Below, piece by piece: positions 4,442-5,305 of a DNA stretch of 5,305 nt. The position numbers and the translations under genes were made by a program. Numbering within the stretch: position 1 is the stretch's first letter; every line of letters begins with the position of its first letter. Source of the DNA: an archaeon (GTDB taxonomy: Archaea > Iainarchaeota > Iainarchaeia > Iainarchaeales > Iainarchaeaceae); assembly GCA_005239615.1 (NCBI GenBank), contig SBBR01000010.1, positions 1-5,305 on the forward strand, read 5' to 3'. Below the pieces are notes generated by a model. The model was not told the DNA's origin. It searched no databases and worked only from the letters and a program-made list of their open reading frames with translations.

Positions 4442-4482
4442 CCTATGTTACCCATAGGTAATATGCCTATGTAATCCGTAGG
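4441..4482 (+). promoter_or_regulatory. Two tandem palindromic operators
   Basis: The first palindrome is ACCTATG (4441-4447), five bases, CATAGGT (4453-4459), perfect over seven pairs. The second is CCTATG (4466-4471), five bases, CGTAGG (4477-4482), with one mismatch. The centres are 24 bp apart, so two dimers could bind side by side across the TATA-to-start region. Both match the core and spacing of the palindrome before the RHH gene (474-490). Confidence 0.7.
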
Positions 4483-4522
4483 TTTCCTCTGTTTGTTTTG
4501 AACTAAGAGGAGACGATGACCA

Positions 4523-4750
4523 ATGACACTTGAAGTAGAGATTTACAATTCGTCGGCAAGACTTGAAAGGGCCCTCACCACCCAAGCGGCTCTTGAGGTG
4601 GAAAAGCACGCCAAGGATAAGGTCATGGACTTCATGCAGGCCGCGCTCGACAACGCCGATGACCTACGGAAAGAAGGCGTGGACATGAAGCTGTTCAACC
4701 AGTTCCTCAAAGTAATGGTAGAAAAAGCCGAAAATTGCTCATATTCCTAA
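4523..4750 (+). CDS. Small helical protein of unknown function
   Basis: This encodes 75 residues from an ATG preceded by AGAGGAGA (4506-4513), a good Shine-Dalgarno match about ten bases upstream. That match favours this start over the out-of-frame ATG at 4516. The protein is mainly helical and acidic (LEVEKHAKDKVMDFMQAALDNADDL, in two adjoining parts, then KLFNQFLKVMVEKAE). It has no membrane segment and no recognisable motif. Its promoter carries two copies of the palindrome found before the RHH gene, so it is probably repressed by that protein. Its end overlaps the first possible start of the lipoprotein-like gene (4735) by 16 bases. The end (ENCSYS) looks abrupt and lies at the run AAAA (4731-4734), so the natural C-terminus may have been altered. 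Confidence 0.6.
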   Translation: MTLEVEIYNSSARLERALTTQAALEVEKHAKDKVMDFMQAALDNADDLRKEGVDMKLFNQFLKVMVEKAENCSYS

Positions 4751-5206
4751 GTGGATGTTCAACGCCACAAGAGCCTGTTTGCGGCAATACTACCTGCGAA
4801 AAGCCCCTTGAAAACTCCCTGACATGCCCGCAGGACTGCGCAGGCACAACACCAACGCCTTCACCGTCACAGCCGACGGCAAGCCCAAACATTTCAGAAG
4901 AGGCAAGCGGCACAGCAACGCCTGGAACAGGAGACACTCTCACACAACCCCGAACCGCAATACAGGCCGACCACAATCCCCGAAACACAACAGGTAATAG
5001 GAATACCAAGCTCAGCAGCCGAATCTGCAGGCGAAACCGAGCCACAAAAGCTCACGCAAAGCCCAAAAGCGATAGGAGAGCCTGGAACATCAGAAACCAT
5101 TGACGAAGTGATAGCAGAAAGCAGGCCCGAAAGCGGAAACACATCAGAATGCACAGACAGTGAAAAGGAGCCAATCGCATACGACCGCGGAACAATAAAC
5201 TCGTAG
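4735..5206 (+). pseudogene. Frameshifted Cys- and Thr/Pro-rich lipoprotein-like gene
   Basis: From a TTG at 4735 the frame gives LIFLSGC, a lipobox-like cysteine at residue 8, then VCGNTTCEKPLENS and LTCPQDC. This matches the recurrent C-G-N-x2-C-E-x3-E-N-x3-C-P-x-D-C motif seen in secreted proteins of archaea and bacteria. A Thr/Pro/Ser linker (TTPTPSPSQPTASPN) follows. After TLTQP the frame turns into basic, shadow-like sequence. The protein-like reading (PEPQYRPTTIPETQQ, SAAESAGETEP, IDEVIAESRPESG) continues one frame over to a TAG at 5204-5206. Removing one C from CCCC (4948-4951) joins the two parts into about 156 residues. The apparent signal peptide is only seven residues with no positive start, and no ribosome-binding site is evident, so the 5' end is probably also damaged. 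It would have been an extracellular anchored protein. Confidence 0.55.
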
Positions 5207-5253
5207 GGTGTACTTAATGTTTGCACGAAAAGGTGTACATAATCTTTGCACGA
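5207..5253 (+). repeat. Two 22-bp direct repeats, period 25
   Basis: Each unit reads GGTGTAC, one variable base, TAAT, one variable base, TTTGCACGA. The units are at 5207-5228 and 5232-5253, match at 20 of 22 positions, and are separated by AAA. Within each, GTGTA and TGCAC form an imperfect inverted repeat. They start right after the lipoprotein-like gene's stop codon. They may be a paired protein-binding site or the edge of another mobile element. Confidence 0.6.
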
Positions 5254-5305
5254 TTTCATGATTTCTTCCTTGCTTGTTTTTTTTATTCTTTTCCTGTAAT
5301 CGTGT
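5254..5305 (+). terminator. T-rich stretch at the window end
   Basis: A pyrimidine-rich stretch contains T8 (5276-5283 region) and could terminate the 4523-5206 transcript. CACGATT (5249-5255) and AATCGTG (5298-5304) form a 7-bp inverted repeat across it. The window ends before its context can be judged. Confidence 0.3.

Noticed and set aside
5207..5253. CRISPR array
   Set aside because: There are only two units with a three-base gap, so no spacers.

Overview
The window reads as a piece of an archaeal chromosome, probably from a small-genome lineage such as a DPANN archaeon, although the phylum cannot be fixed from sequence alone. The strongest evidence is a tRNA-Tyr(GTA) gene with the archaeal/eukaryal C1:G72 pair, A73 and a short variable loop (bacterial tRNA-Tyr has a long arm). 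It is split by an intron whose borders form a bulge-helix-bulge motif. TATA-like boxes lie about 25 bp upstream of probable transcript starts, several genes look leaderless or nearly so, and many ORFs are short.

Layout. 1-392: the 3' end of an unknown gene, coupled through a GTGA overlap to a small XRE-type helix-turn-helix protein. 464-630: a TATA box, a palindromic operator and a 43-residue ribbon-helix-helix (RHH) protein. 631-870: an intergenic stretch with a promoter-like box and two hairpins but no convincing gene. 872-1286, minus strand: a small protein with one membrane helix and a coiled coil, with its promoter and terminator. 1464-2531: an IS4/IS5-type insertion sequence with 16-bp inverted ends, whose transposase is interrupted by one in-frame amber codon. 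2532-4159: an unknown helical protein with no standard start codon, followed by a PAP2-type membrane phosphatase gene overlapping it by one base. 4153-4415: the split tRNA-Tyr gene. 4434-4750: a promoter with two palindromes like the one before the RHH gene, driving a small helical protein. 4735-5206: a frameshifted lipoprotein-like gene with a Cys-rich motif. 5207-5253: two direct repeats at the window edge.

How the parts connect. The clearest link is a 17-bp palindrome, CCTATG-N5-(C/T)(A/G)TAGG. It occurs once just downstream of the RHH gene's TATA box and twice just downstream of the TATA box of the small gene at 4523. This suggests an autoregulated RHH repressor that also controls the distant 4523 gene. 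The IS carries a hairpin that should hide its ribosome-binding site in read-through transcripts but not in transcripts from its own promoter.

Three genes show lesions: amber in the transposase, a missing start at 2745, and a frameshift at a C run in the lipoprotein gene. Two of the three could be single-base errors at homopolymers, so raw-read checks matter before any are called biological.
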